Of a stretch of DNA of 64,000 bases, positions 24,280-35,262 are shown piece after piece (positions within the stretch are counted from its first letter, which is position 1; the number at the start of each line of letters is the position of its first letter). The position numbers and the translations under genes are program-made. This DNA comes from Limanda limanda (lineage: Eukaryota > Chordata > Actinopteri > Pleuronectiformes > Pleuronectidae). The stretch is taken from assembly GCF_963576545.1 (NCBI RefSeq), contig NC_083639.1, forward strand, positions 20,551,118 through 20,615,117. Direction: 5' to 3'. The notes under the pieces were generated by a model that saw only the letters and a list, made by a program, of their open reading frames with translations, was not told the origin of the DNA and did no database searches.

Positions 24280-24330
24280 GAACAATGACCGTTGGCTCAG
24301 TTTATCACTGGCTCGATTTAACCAACAACC
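23627..24330. other. Stretch with repeated GGGGTAA/GAGCC motifs, possible DNA element
   Basis: GGGGTAAGATGAGCC starts at about 23637. GGGGTAAAATGA, GGGGTAAATTGAG and GGGTAAATGGTGCC follow between 23830 and 23890. A reverse-sense relative, GGCTCGATTTAACC, lies near 24311. Repeated end-like motifs facing each other suggest an old DNA transposon interrupted by the microsatellite at 24234-24275. No target duplication could be found. Confidence 0.3.
24234..24275. repeat. (TG)n microsatellite
   Basis: TG run with one CT interruption near the left end. Confidence 0.95.
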
Positions 24331-24939
24331 ACCATTTTGACAAAACTGATTCAAATAGTAGCTCAGATCAATAGTTATGTTACGGTTCTTACCTTGTTTT
24401 CAAGCCTCAAATTGACTTAAATTAACATTGAACTAAAATATCATTTTTATTAGATACAAAACTTTAGAAACATGATGAATTCACTAGGGTTTACAAAAAT
24501 CAGTTTTTCTGCTCTGGTTTGCTTTCCACTCTCTCAATGTGCTTGAGTAAAAGATGGAATGAGTAATGTCTATGCAGGAAAATACACTAGAAAATGATGT
24601 TTCATCACAGTTTGATTTTAATCTCTCAAATATGTCACAAACATAAATATTTGCAAACTTCCTTTAGCCTTGCCGTTTCAAAATAAAAGCACTCCAGCGT
24701 TTCCTTTGACTGAATCCATTAATTTGTTATAAAAAGGTTATATTATGCAAAATATTTGCAGGAGTGAAGAATGCACAGCTTCATACTGTATAGAACTGGT
24801 ATATATCTGAGTACGTAGTACTTCTTTTATACAAGGAACTATATTACCAGAAACCTCACAAAGGCTTTAATTATATTAAAGGTTAACATAAATAACTTCA
24901 GGTGATGGGCAGTTGTCTCTCCCCTCTTTCTCCTCTCAT

Positions 24940-24962
24940 ACACACACACACACACTCACACA
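24940..24962. repeat. (CA)n microsatellite
   Basis: Short CA run with one CT interruption. Confidence 0.9.
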
Positions 24963-25521
24963 TGTATGGCCATTTAAACCCTATGTAAAAACATAGCACT
25001 GGCAGTAGCAGCCGTTTAGCAGCGCTACTGCAGCTGGTGTAGCCCAGGTGTGAGACTGAAGAGGAGGAGTCAAACTGAAGAAGAGGACACTTGTGCAGCA
25101 ACCGTATATGAGGGTATAGAAACTGTTTTAAAGATGAGAGCGACCTGCTTGAGAGAGGAGCAGGGTTTTGGGGGAGACGTTGTTCAAAATTTGAACAAAA
25201 TAAGGCTGTAATTGAAAGACCATGCTCCTGAATTAAGGAACAAACCATAGATGCCACCTACCGCTGCATTGCCAAGCACAAAGTTGACTAAGGAACAAAT
25301 TATATGTTTTTTTTACTATGAAAATGTGTTTTTCTCTGGATTTGTCATTTAACTGTAAGTTCGATCATGCTCAGTCCTCGATGAGCCTTGAGTCATTAGT
25401 GTAGTCACTCATCACACGCTTTACTGCTGACGTGAAGTTCAATTCACAGTGCTGTCTGATAGATACACCGTGTTTCCCATTACTGAGCTGTTGATCGACC
25501 CGAAAGATACAGCTGTACGCT

Positions 25522-25523
<2 letters not shown>

Positions 25524-25552
<29 letters not shown>
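25524..25552. repeat. (TG)n microsatellite
   Basis: Uninterrupted TG run of about 14 units. Confidence 0.95.
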
Positions 25553-26338
25553 CTAGAGGTTTACAGCCTGTGGTTTCACTTGCATGCAGGGCCAAGTCTT
25601 TTGGGTTTGGCTCTAACATTGTTAAACAGAGAATATGCAGCGGAATTGCTGGGTAATGTGTGAGTGTGTGTGTGGTTGGTTCCATTGCAGTACAGAGTAA
25701 ACAGCAGCTATGCTAATATCATCCATACAAGCATCCTACGGAGCTACATATGAGAGGTGTTTTCTCAGCTGCTGTGGGCTGTTGCGGTTGTGAAAGCTAC
25801 CCACAATGCCACCACTGATGGGTTTGTTGCTCCATAACAAAGCTGCTTGAATACAGACCCACTGCCTGTAGCTGGTCTAATTTGTGATAGAGTTTGGTCT
25901 ATAATGGTCAATATATACTCACGGTTTGATAATTTAATGTGGTAACTGCAACTTTACCGGTCGTCTCCATCTTTCTTGAGTCGATATAGGAGGGGCCAAG
26001 ACACATCTTCCCCAAGTCCCAAGGCCAAAACAACAAACAATATAATCTGCACAGAAATCCCTCATCACTGTCGGTCCACATATTAACAAATGAAATCACA
26101 ATAGCCAAACGTCCTAACTAACAAAAACAGGAGTAAACATGGTCAAAATGAAACTAGCACTTCATTCTTACTAATTATGGAATACAAAAGCATGCACACA
26201 GGTTCAAAGGACGATAGGTTGGGAGAGGAGGAGGGCGTGTCTCCACTTGCAGCTCAACTGCTCCATCTTTGCTCATCCTAATTAGCTGCAAGGTCTCCAA
26301 TAGTCCAGCAATCACTGTCTGGTCCTGGCACAGACCTC

Positions 26339-26394
26339 TTTGCATGCAAACTCATCCGAAACGCGGGCCAACTTTCATCACGAGGCTATAAAAG
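26339..26394 (+). promoter_or_regulatory. Promoter-like pair: octamer-type palindrome and TATA box
   Basis: TTTGCATGCAAA at 26339-26350 is a perfect 12-bp palindrome made of two octamer-like (POU-factor) half sites. TATAAAAG follows at 26387-26394. An ATG at 26435 opens a 78-codon frame with a hydrophobic start (MSLTLVLLELLSLPVHV). Spacing would fit a transcription start near 26415. All elements are short enough to arise by chance, so this is a weak call. Confidence 0.2.
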
Positions 26395-26671
26395 AAAACG
26401 TATCCACCACAGACAAACTGCAGTTGTACCAGTTGTGATGATAGATCATGTGTCTTTTAATATGTCCCTTACTCTTGTGTTATTGGAGTTACTGTCTTTG
26501 CCAGTTCATGTCAACAGACAGCCATTGTTGATGTGTTTTTGTTGTTGGAAGTTAGAATGTTTGTGGATAAAATATGAGAGAGATCTAAGACACTCTCACC
26601 ACAGATGTGTCACTGTTGACCAGATCACAGATCTGATTGGGATCCATTTAATTTTTCCCCAAGCTTCGTGA

Positions 26672-29534
26672 AAATAAGATTGAGCTCTCCTCTGGTCAGA
26701 AGGCATGGGGATTGTACCTGAAGCTGTTGGGAAAAAGCCGAAAACATAACCATAAGAAGAATAGATATGATACTTTAGTTAACTGATAAACTAATATCAA
26801 ATACATGAATGAGTCAGATTTATATCCTCACAAACTGCTTTAACACCGCTCCCATACCAATACAGATGATTCAGTCATCAAACAGATTAGTAATCAGATA
26901 AAAGCTTCAGCCGCCTTTTATTTGATCGTCTTTACATGTTGCTTTAATGAGACGGAGAACAATTTGCTAATTCCACTGTAATTGAAGTGTAATTTTACCT
27001 GTCATATGAGGCCAAACGAGACAGCTGGATGTATTAATACAATCAGACAATGAGTGGCTTTTTCCACGGATTGCTCAGTGACATATTGGAGAAGTAAAGA
27101 TTATGTTTATGTCTGGAAGAGACAAACTATCCAAACCTCCTCCTCGGTTTTCAGAGTGTTCTGAAACGCTTCTTGGATGCATTTAGACTTGGCTTTTTTC
27201 AGATAAAAATGGATGTTACACCAGCCAAAGTCTGGCAATCAAGGTAATTAAACCCAAATTTAATTAAAATACAGTTGTCAATGCACAGTATTTCTGACAT
27301 TCATAGGACCACCTCTGCAATCAGTGTCTTGAGTTATCCGAATGTACACACAGGGATTTTTCATCAACCATCTTCCAACCACCATACTACTTTTTGGTCC
27401 ACAAGCTAAATTCAATCATCTGCTGCTAACAGCATATGTTTGCACATATCATCTGTGTACCAACAAATGTATGCATTTACAGCAACGTCTTTCTCATGTC
27501 CTCTTCAGTAAGTGCTGCTCTATCTCCTCTCCACTCCTTTTACTGTCCAATGTAAACAAGGAAATGTAGATCAAATCATTTCCAATGTACCAGATGATTA
27601 GTCTTTGGAAAAAACAGACAGCAGGTACATGGAAGAGCAGGTCAGATACGGATTGTATCACTGTTATTCTAGTTATGTGCTTAATTTATGGACTTTAAAC
27701 ATACAAGATTGAGCTCTCAAATACACCAAAGCCCAATTTTCCTATCACCGACCTTCATGAATCCCACAAAACCGCCAACGACCCTGTAATGTGAGTCATT
27801 CACAGGACGGAGGGAAAGTCCACGTCAGAGTATTACTTGAAGATTCAGCCTTGTCTTCAGCTTGCCTCTGTAATTGAATTAGGAAGTGGTGGGAATCTAA
27901 AGAGCTGCAGAGAGGGTTGTAAGTAAACAGACTTGGCCTTTTAATCCCTGCGTACGTTTGAAGTGCATAAACCTCCCCTTGCCTTTTATGAGGTGTACTT
28001 TCTGTGTTGTGCTGTCAAGTATTGAGTTTCACAAGCGGGGTTAGTTAGTTTATTTTAGAATGAGGTAATGAAGGTGCCGGCTGATGAGAAGAGGAGTAAA
28101 ACAGTTAAGAGAGGGATGGAAGCTAGAGGAAAAACCTGAGAAGAACATAGTGTTACAGAGAGAAAGGGTAGATATGGAGAAGAGAGGGTTTAAGGCTCTC
28201 ATAGCTCACAGTCAGATTTGGTCCTGGGAATCTTGGGTGTAATCCGGAGAGTACACACCAACCATCACACTGACTAACAACATGTCACCTACAATTACAT
28301 TTTATACATTTAGCACTTATATCATGCAAAGTGATGGCAGGAGAAGTATGAACAAGGTGGATTATGTTCTATATCTTGAGCTTTAGATTTAAGATTTAAG
28401 ACGTATCAGCGGTATGGCTTTAAGTAAATCAATAACTAGAACAATTTGTCTTTCAGGTGGTAGGGGGAATGTAACTGCCAAATTTAATTTAAAAAAAACA
28501 TACTTTTTTATTAAAAAGCATATGGAGAGAAAACAAGAAAGGGTTGCTTATTATGAACCTGATGAGTTGATTTTATAAATCTGAACCTCAACTTTTACCT
28601 TATTGTGTTGATATTGAAAATAGTTGCTGTAATCTGCAATATTTTACATTCAACAAAGTAAGAAGCAGCAACATTAAAGCATTCATTTATTACTCTGTTG
28701 TTGGTCACTGGAACAAATGGAAGGTCAAAGACCGGATTGCTTTTGGTTAAATCCAAATCTTGAGTTGAAACACTAATATCTTGAAAAGTGTTTAAGCCTT
28801 ATTTTGATTTGTGGTCGCACATTCATTGGAGTACAATGTGGAAAGCATGACTGTGTTAGTTTAACATCAACAATTGCAGTGCACGGATGGCATTTCTAGC
28901 TCCCCAAAGCAACCAAAAGCTGTGTTTCCATTTTGTTCAAATAATTTATCTTTAGATAATGGCTTGGCAATATGAATGGCATTTATCTAAGGGGTATCGA
29001 GGTCATTCTCTCTGCCTGCATCTCACCCTCCTTAGTGTGAGGTCCTGAAACTCACCAAGCCACATGGAGAATTTACGACGAGGACTTGAGCTGCATACCT
29101 TAGATTTCTCTTTAAACAGATCCATCTCTACATGAGAACAGGCGCTCTATAAATCAACCTGACGAGGGGATGAAATAATAAAAGAAGGGGGATAGAAATA
29201 CTGTGCACAGGTTTTCACAGCGCTGGTGTTTTACTCAGTGCCCTGTAACTGCACGTGATGTGTTGACCCCAAGTTGCAGCTCCAATCTATTAGGCTAGAT
29301 GGCGTAGTGCCTTCAAAAGCTCATCTAAACACAACAGGGCTTAGTGCCAGGCCACAGATAAGAGAAGTGATGTTTTTCAAATAGCAACTCAAGGACAGCA
29401 TCAGTCTGCTTTTCAAAGACTTGAACGGGATGCTTCTTGAAGAAATCTGTACTTCCCTAAGAGTTAAAGAATGACAGTGGCAACTCTGCCACATGGAAGA
29501 TCTATGCATTTGTCACTTTTTATAATCTAATTCC
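26672..29534. other. Unassigned stretch, possible conserved non-coding DNA
   Basis: No repeat, microsatellite or exon recognised over almost 3 kb, unusual in this window. The part at 26900-27060 has several TAAT/ATTA-type homeodomain-like sites and no simple repeats. Conservation cannot be judged here. Confidence 0.4.
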
Positions 29535-29715
29535 TTCATTACATTACATTACATTAAATTACATTTCATTTATCTGACGCTTTTATCCAAAGTGCATTCA
29601 ACCCCGACGGTACAAACCAAGAACAACAAGAATCAAGAAAGTACAATTTCTTCAAAACATTTTCTTCAAAACTACAAAGTGCTATAAGTTAGTGCCATTT
29701 AAGTGCTACTAAATT
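29535..29715 (-). repeat. Fish dispersed repeat, copy 2 of 3 (GGATAAAAGCGTCAGCTAAATG family)
   Basis: Begins with a tandem ATTAC tract (29537-29562), then 'catttcatttatctgacgct' and TTTATCCAAAG, then 'agaacaacaagaatcaagaa' and 'agtgctataagttagtgcca'. This is the reverse complement of the order at 7570-7713. It is the longest of the three copies here. Confidence 0.75.
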
Positions 29716-29993
29716 GTTAGTTTCAAAAATTGATAGTATTTTTTATTTTTTTATTTTTTTATTCAAGGTATAGTCAGAAGAGGTTTGTTTTTAGTTTTTG
29801 TGGGCAGAAGATGTGTAAACTGTCTGATGTCCGGCTGTTGATGGGGATCATGAAATAATGGAGACATACAAAAGATTGACGAAGCCAGCGCTACAAATAT
29901 AAGCCAAATTTCAACAAGAGGGGAAAAGATTATGCAAAACAAAGGGGGAAGAACGCAGGGTAAGCCAGGTCGCTGCTCCGGCTCTGGGAGGTT

Positions 29994-30103
29994 TCAGGGC
30001 AACTCAGCAGCCGGGCACGAAGAGCCAGCCACTGCACATTCAGCCTGTGCGGTTGAGGGGTCGGCCTTGCTGTCTAGCTTGGCTGCCATGCTGCTCAGGG
30101 TGG
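29994..30103 (-). other. Candidate terminal coding exon, unidentified
   Basis: After a reasonable acceptor (TTGGCTTGGCTGCAG before 30103), the minus strand reads TLSSMAAKLDSKADPS and continues for 35 codons to a TGA at 29994-29996. The patch is GC-rich against AT-rich flanks. The microsatellite at 30133-30201 lies just upstream in the minus sense. No family is recognised, and a short frame like this can arise by chance in GC-rich DNA. Confidence 0.2.
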
Positions 30104-30132
30104 CTGCAGCCAAGCCAAACAGCCCGATACCA

Positions 30133-30143
30133 TCACACACACA

Positions 30144-30201
<58 letters not shown>
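30133..30201. repeat. Long (CA)n microsatellite
   Basis: About 34 units with one CT interruption near the left end. It supplies the histidine-threonine run in the 214-codon frame spanning 29932-30576. Confidence 0.97.
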
Positions 30202-30202
<1 letters not shown>

Positions 30203-31141
30203 CTCCAAGTCTTAATTTAGACTTTATTTTGATTTCTCCTCAATCTGTGGGTGTTGGATGGGAGCTCTTTGACGCAGCCTGGCTCAGCTGTTCCTTCACC
30301 TTGTTCTGTCTCATTACTCTGCTTGTCCATCTGTCTGTCTGTCCTCTTCCTGAGCTCCCCCAGCCAAACACTGTTCTTCTGTTGATGCGGAAATACATGG
30401 AACTGCTTTGCGTCACTCACTGGTGCTGCTGCAAGTGCAATTCTTCAGTCAGTCACGTTTACACACCAATTACAAAGCTTCTCTCCATCAGTAGTTTCCA
30501 CATGGATTTGCTGCGTTTTTCGTATCTGTCAAAGGTCGTTTCAAAGTTTGAGCACTCGGAGGAACCATACTTCTAGCCTTTATCATTCAAATCAGAACAC
30601 AATGTTTGACCCAATGTCACTACATCCAACCACAAAGTTGACATTGAAAATATGAGTGTGAACCCAGCCATTGAAGCACGATAACAGAGAGATTTGTCCA
30701 CTGTAGCGCTATTTCTAGCAAAACCCATTACTGGGATCAGAAGTGATAGGAACAATTTCCTGATGGAAAGCCTCTTCATAAGTGAACACCAGGCAAATCG
30801 TATGGACCCAATGTTTTCAATTCAATCTCCTCTGAAAATAGAATCATAGAACACATACTCAGTGTGCATGGTTTGTGCTGAAAATGTTATGAGATAATTG
30901 ATAAAAAAAAAATTTTCTGGATGCAACTCTGATTATTTAAAATGTGACACTTGACCCATAAGAAATTATTGTTGCTCTTTTTGTTTGTCTGAAAATGCCA
31001 CCTACTGTCATATTTAGGCTTTGAGGAGCTGAAAGTGAAATTGTCCCGTAAGTGTTACTGTGAGTGTCAGCCAGAGGAAAGAGGTGAAACTCAAGGAGGT
31101 ACTTGAGTGAAATCACATATATGCTGGTGATAAGCTAAGCC

Positions 31142-31173
<32 letters not shown>

Positions 31174-32914
31174 AAACGGAGTGGAGAGAGACTCATTAAG
31201 AGGTCATAAATCACAGGGAGCAGTGCCAGAGAGCGATCACTCTCCCTCTGTTTAAACACTGCTCTCACTCAGTGTTATTAGCAGGGGTCCAGCTTTCGCC
31301 CACACTGGAGATATTAACCTTCTCTCTAAAGATAATCACAAAGATTACATTTCCTCTGTCAGAGGAGATGTTGAGTTCAGATGGAGGCTCGTACACAGGA
31401 ACCTACTTTCTGTCCTTGGTCATATTTGTGTTCGGCATGCTTCATGACAATGTAACATCAGGTACTAGACATTCCATTTTGTATATGCATTGGTGAATTC
31501 GTTTTTAATTATTCAGTAAATTCTTTAACCTATCATTGGCATCCATTCACGTTTAAATCAATTTCCCTTCTCATCAGTCCACTTTAAATACCTCCTAATG
31601 ACAAAGTGACACATGTTCAAGAACGATACATCACTGACAGGATTCTAGCTTTCAGAATTCAACACCTAGCCCATAATATTTGATGAACCAGAAACCTCAG
31701 TTAGAATTTAACTTATATCTAATAAGTTTAAGGATCTCTTTTATGGAATTATTGTCCCAAGAACGGTTTATGAAACAAACCAAAAGTTGCATACAAACAA
31801 CCCAATACGAAATACATACATATGAGATCATCTCGCTTAAAGATAGTGTTGGTAATCAGAAGAGGGTATCCTAATCGCAGCGCCGTCATCACATTTCAAA
31901 GCCTGAGTTTTAATATTTGACCTTTCGCATTTTGAAAGCCAGTGAGCGCTGGACTCTGGGTGTCACAAATATTTGTGTTGCATTGTAAATGCAGCATAAG
32001 TTGGCCGTGTTTATTACTATCCTACAGTGAGCTAAATTGGACATGAAGAGGATTTACACAATTTGATAACAAGTATTTAATGAACAAATTACCAAACCTT
32101 ATTTACACATATAGATTGAAACAAGAGCTGCAGCTTTTTACAGTGAAGTTCTCACATCTAACATGTTGTATAACACATTGATTGTACAAACAGCATGTGT
32201 TTGTGTGAAGTTATATTGTCACTGTCACTGCTACTGTGCCAGCCAATGACATAATGACATTTATATCATCCTGTTTACTTTCTTTATCACTCGCTTTTGT
32301 TGGCCCTCTGTTGCCATGGACACACTGGCATCACTTTCAAATCTCAGCATCGCTTGAAAACTTTCCATGAACATTTCCGTATGAAGAGAATTTACTGTTT
32401 TAACACATTATAAACAGTGATCACTCACATGCAAAAACATGATCCTGTCTGAAAGATGAATATATATGAATTTATAAGTTACCACAATTATATTTGAAGA
32501 AAATACCAATTTCCCTACTTTATAAAATCAAGAATGCCATGTTTGGGTTTGTGATGATTCTTAAGTTGATAAAAACATAGTAATTAAAACGTGTCCACTG
32601 AGAGAAATAAATTCTTCCGCTGTGTTCAAATCAAGCGTAAAAGAAATGGATGAGGAAGACCTGAAGCAAAGATACTGGGCTGGATAAAAAATTCATGTTA
32701 AAAAACAAAAATATGTTCATTGTTATTTGGTTGTGATTTGGCTCATTTATCTACAGTCAGAATTTTTGACACTGGATACAAAATAATTATCAACCCGCGT
32801 CAAAACAAAAGAGTGGCTTGCAAATAAAAACTAACAATAAAAGAAATGTATACTATATGATTCAAACCTATCACATGCATTACTATACAACAGAAGAAAC
32901 ACCTATAAAGCATG
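30202..32914. other. Unassigned stretch
   Basis: Contains an interrupted CA run at 31141-31176 and a TCTG patch at 30327-30342. The rest is AT-rich sequence with no recognised family. Confidence 0.5.
31141..31176. repeat. (CA)n microsatellite, interrupted
   Basis: CA run with two AAACA interruptions at its right side. Confidence 0.95.
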
Positions 32915-32940
32915 CACACACACACAAACACACACACACA
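32915..32940. repeat. (CA)n microsatellite
   Basis: First of four CA/TG tracts in a 620-bp cluster. Confidence 0.9.
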
Positions 32941-33066
32941 AGTTCATAACAATTAAATAACGCTTCTGTGCCCAGAGCCTGGGAATGGGATTGACATGCT
33001 GCATAAATAGCCACACAGTGGTCTTGGAGGCAACACCCAGAGCCACCCAGCACAATGATAACACTA

Positions 33067-33091
33067 ACACACACACACACACAAACACACA

Positions 33092-33167
<76 letters not shown>
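33067..33167. repeat. Very long (CA)n microsatellite
   Basis: About 50 units, with two AAAC interruptions on the left and a pure run of over 60 bases on the right. The longest CA tract here. Confidence 0.97.
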
Positions 33168-33168
<1 letters not shown>

Positions 33169-33350
33169 CTTCTATGGGAAACTATTACAGTTTAGGGCAT
33201 ACTGTAAAACAGTCAACACTATCTGGGTGGAAATCTGTCAGTCTGCATCTGTTGGTTCAGAAAGTTCTCGGAAAGTGTGAGAATGTGTGAGAGTGTATTT
33301 AAACAATTGCTGCCTGCATGTAGTGTAAACCAATGCAATCCATGTCCGTT

Positions 33351-33374
33351 ACACACACACACACACACACACAC
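33351..33374. repeat. (AC)12 microsatellite
   Basis: Pure run, about 100 bp before a TG run of opposite sense. Confidence 0.95.
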
Positions 33375-33476
33375 TCACTCCTGTTATCTATGTTGCAAGG
33401 GAGTACCTCTTCTGAGTTCTGCCTGGTCATTTCCCTGTGGTCGCCCAGGATATTAATCACTGCATCCAGAGTAAAC

Positions 33477-33481
33477 TGTGT

Positions 33482-33512
<31 letters not shown>

Positions 33513-33531
33513 CGCGTGTGTGTGTGTGTGT
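33477..33531. repeat. (TG)n microsatellite
   Basis: TG run with CT and CGCG interruptions. It can pair with the CA tracts at 33067-33167 and 33351-33374 on the same strand. Confidence 0.95.
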
Positions 33532-34147
33532 TATGGTGGAGTACCTTATGGAGTGGCTTCCTTGGAAGGAAGTGACATGTTAGAGACGTGGAAAGTGTGT
33601 GACCTCACAGGGATTTCCATCTCTGCGTGTGTGTTTGGACGTGATTTGCTTCAGCATGGTGTCTGTTACTGGGAACCAAACCTCGGTTATCTGTAAATCA
33701 GCATGAAAGTTAGCGCAGTACATTGCCAGTCACAACATGGCAGAGATTTTACACACCCATTAGTAACAACGCTTTTAGATTCTCTGCTCTAAAACCGGGA
33801 TGTCTCCTAGTTCATCACGAAGCAGAGGATGGAGAGAAGGAGTTAAAGAGGACAGAGAATTGGGAAGGAATGGAAAAATGCAGGTAAACACAACTCAATC
33901 CAAAATTCCTCAAATGCTGTCAATAGTTTGGAGCGTGTAGAAACTGGAAGACTGAGGCAAGAATCCATTCCATCACAGATTATAATAGTTATAGAGAAAA
34001 TCATGAGGACAAAACCAAGGAGATACTTTAACAGTGTCAGGTGAGCAGGAGTGGAGCTCAAACTGACAGGCAGGACTTTACATTGACACATTAGACCCGG
34101 AAAAACTGCTTGTCCCCAGCCACAGGAAGGTAAAATCTATTGGGTAA

Positions 34148-34148
<1 letters not shown>

Positions 34149-34179
<31 letters not shown>

Positions 34180-34199
34180 AACACACACACACACACACA
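34149..34199. repeat. (CA)n microsatellite, interrupted
   Basis: CA run with two AAAC interruptions. Confidence 0.95.
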
Positions 34200-34608
34200 T
34201 TGTCAGGATTCCATTGCCGTGGAGGCCCACATCGTCAGGTGAAGACATTCGGTGGTGTCCTCTAATTCATGAACTGTGACTTGGGACAAACAAATAAGGC
34301 TTGATCTTTGTGACAGCAACAAAACAGCCATAAGAATATAATGCTGGTGTGTGTGTGTGACACAGAGAGAAGGTGGGTTAAGAAAAAAGGAGAGGGGTAT
34401 CAGATTCAGTTTATCATCAATTCTTCTAACTGATGAAACACTTGTTTAATCTTCATGTGATATATTAGTTGTAAGAAAGATATTCAAAACAGTATTTTGT
34501 TACTCTTAATATAACTGTTCATGTTGGGAGTGTTTGCTTTTGACCAACAAATTAACTTAATAGTTCTTCAACATCATGGGAGGAAAGGTTGGGTGCTGTA
34601 TGCAGATA

Positions 34609-34635
34609 TGTGTGTGTGTGTGTGTGTGTGTGGGT
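34609..34635. repeat. (TG)n microsatellite
   Basis: TG run passing into GGTGTGGGGG. Confidence 0.9.
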
Positions 34636-35158
34636 GTGGGGGTCAAATCACAGGAGCAAACAGTTGTTGGTCTTCTGTTTGATAGTGTGTGCGATAATCA
34701 GTGTTTCTTTTTATCCATATAGCTGTGTCCCCTCCTTCGCAGACAGAGAAGGCTAAAATGAAATAAGATGGTCTCTTCAACAGAAGATTTCCATAATCGA
34801 CATCACCAGTTTATTCGTCCATTGATTCTGTCGCCTAGCAACCGAGCTGCAGTTGGACATGACAGGACAGTTTTATTGCCCCTGGGTTTTGTACTGTTCA
34901 GTTGAGATTCAGCTTTATACTTAAGCATTGGACGTCTTGTAGCATGACGGAGCGATTACCTCTTTGGAAAATGGTTCATCACTGGAGTGCAATGAATCCT
35001 GGGATAGGTTGGGTCAGGGAGGATCCACCCGTTGGAGCCTTTGTTTCTCGGAGATGGAAGGAAGCATTTGTCATTTGAAGGAGCCTTCAAATTCTGAATG
35101 CAATTGTATCCATGAATTGAGACACACCTAAAGACTTTTCCAAAAGCCGAACCGCATG

Positions 35159-35262
35159 TTTCAATTCAATTCAATTTTGTAAAATCATAACCACATTATC
35201 TCAAGCCATTTACATACTACAATATTATATTATAGAGAAACCCAACAGTTCTCCCAATGATG
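35159..35262 (+). repeat. Fish dispersed repeat fragment (TCAATTCAATTCAATTTT family)
   Basis: Starts with three CAATT units, then 'aatcataaccacattatctc' and AAGCCATTTACATA, then 'gagaaacccaacagttctcc'. These match in order a common fish repeat as I remember it (tcaattcaatttt...aaatcataac...atctcaaggcactttacat...gagacccaacagttcccac). The CAATT units resemble a target-primed tail. Confidence 0.6.

Larger units (their letters stand above)
24331..26338. other. Unassigned stretch with two microsatellites
   Basis: Contains CA/TG runs at 24940-24962 and 25524-25552, listed separately. A 119-codon reverse frame (24898-25257) runs into the CA tract and has no recognised motif. An 8-bp stem (25002-25009 with 25024-25031) is too short to interpret. 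Confidence 0.5.
33532..35158. other. Unassigned stretch with microsatellites
   Basis: CA at 34149-34199 and TG at 34609-34635 are listed separately. No exon or transposon recognised. Confidence 0.5.

Noticed and set aside
29932..30576. 214-codon plus frame, the longest in the window
   Set aside because: It passes straight through the CA microsatellite as a His-Thr run, and its two sides show no family motif.
32883..33290. Cys-Val and Thr-His repeat proteins
   Set aside because: Direct translations of CA/TG microsatellites; the same holds for frames at 19693-20028, 24013-24354 and 54356-54621.
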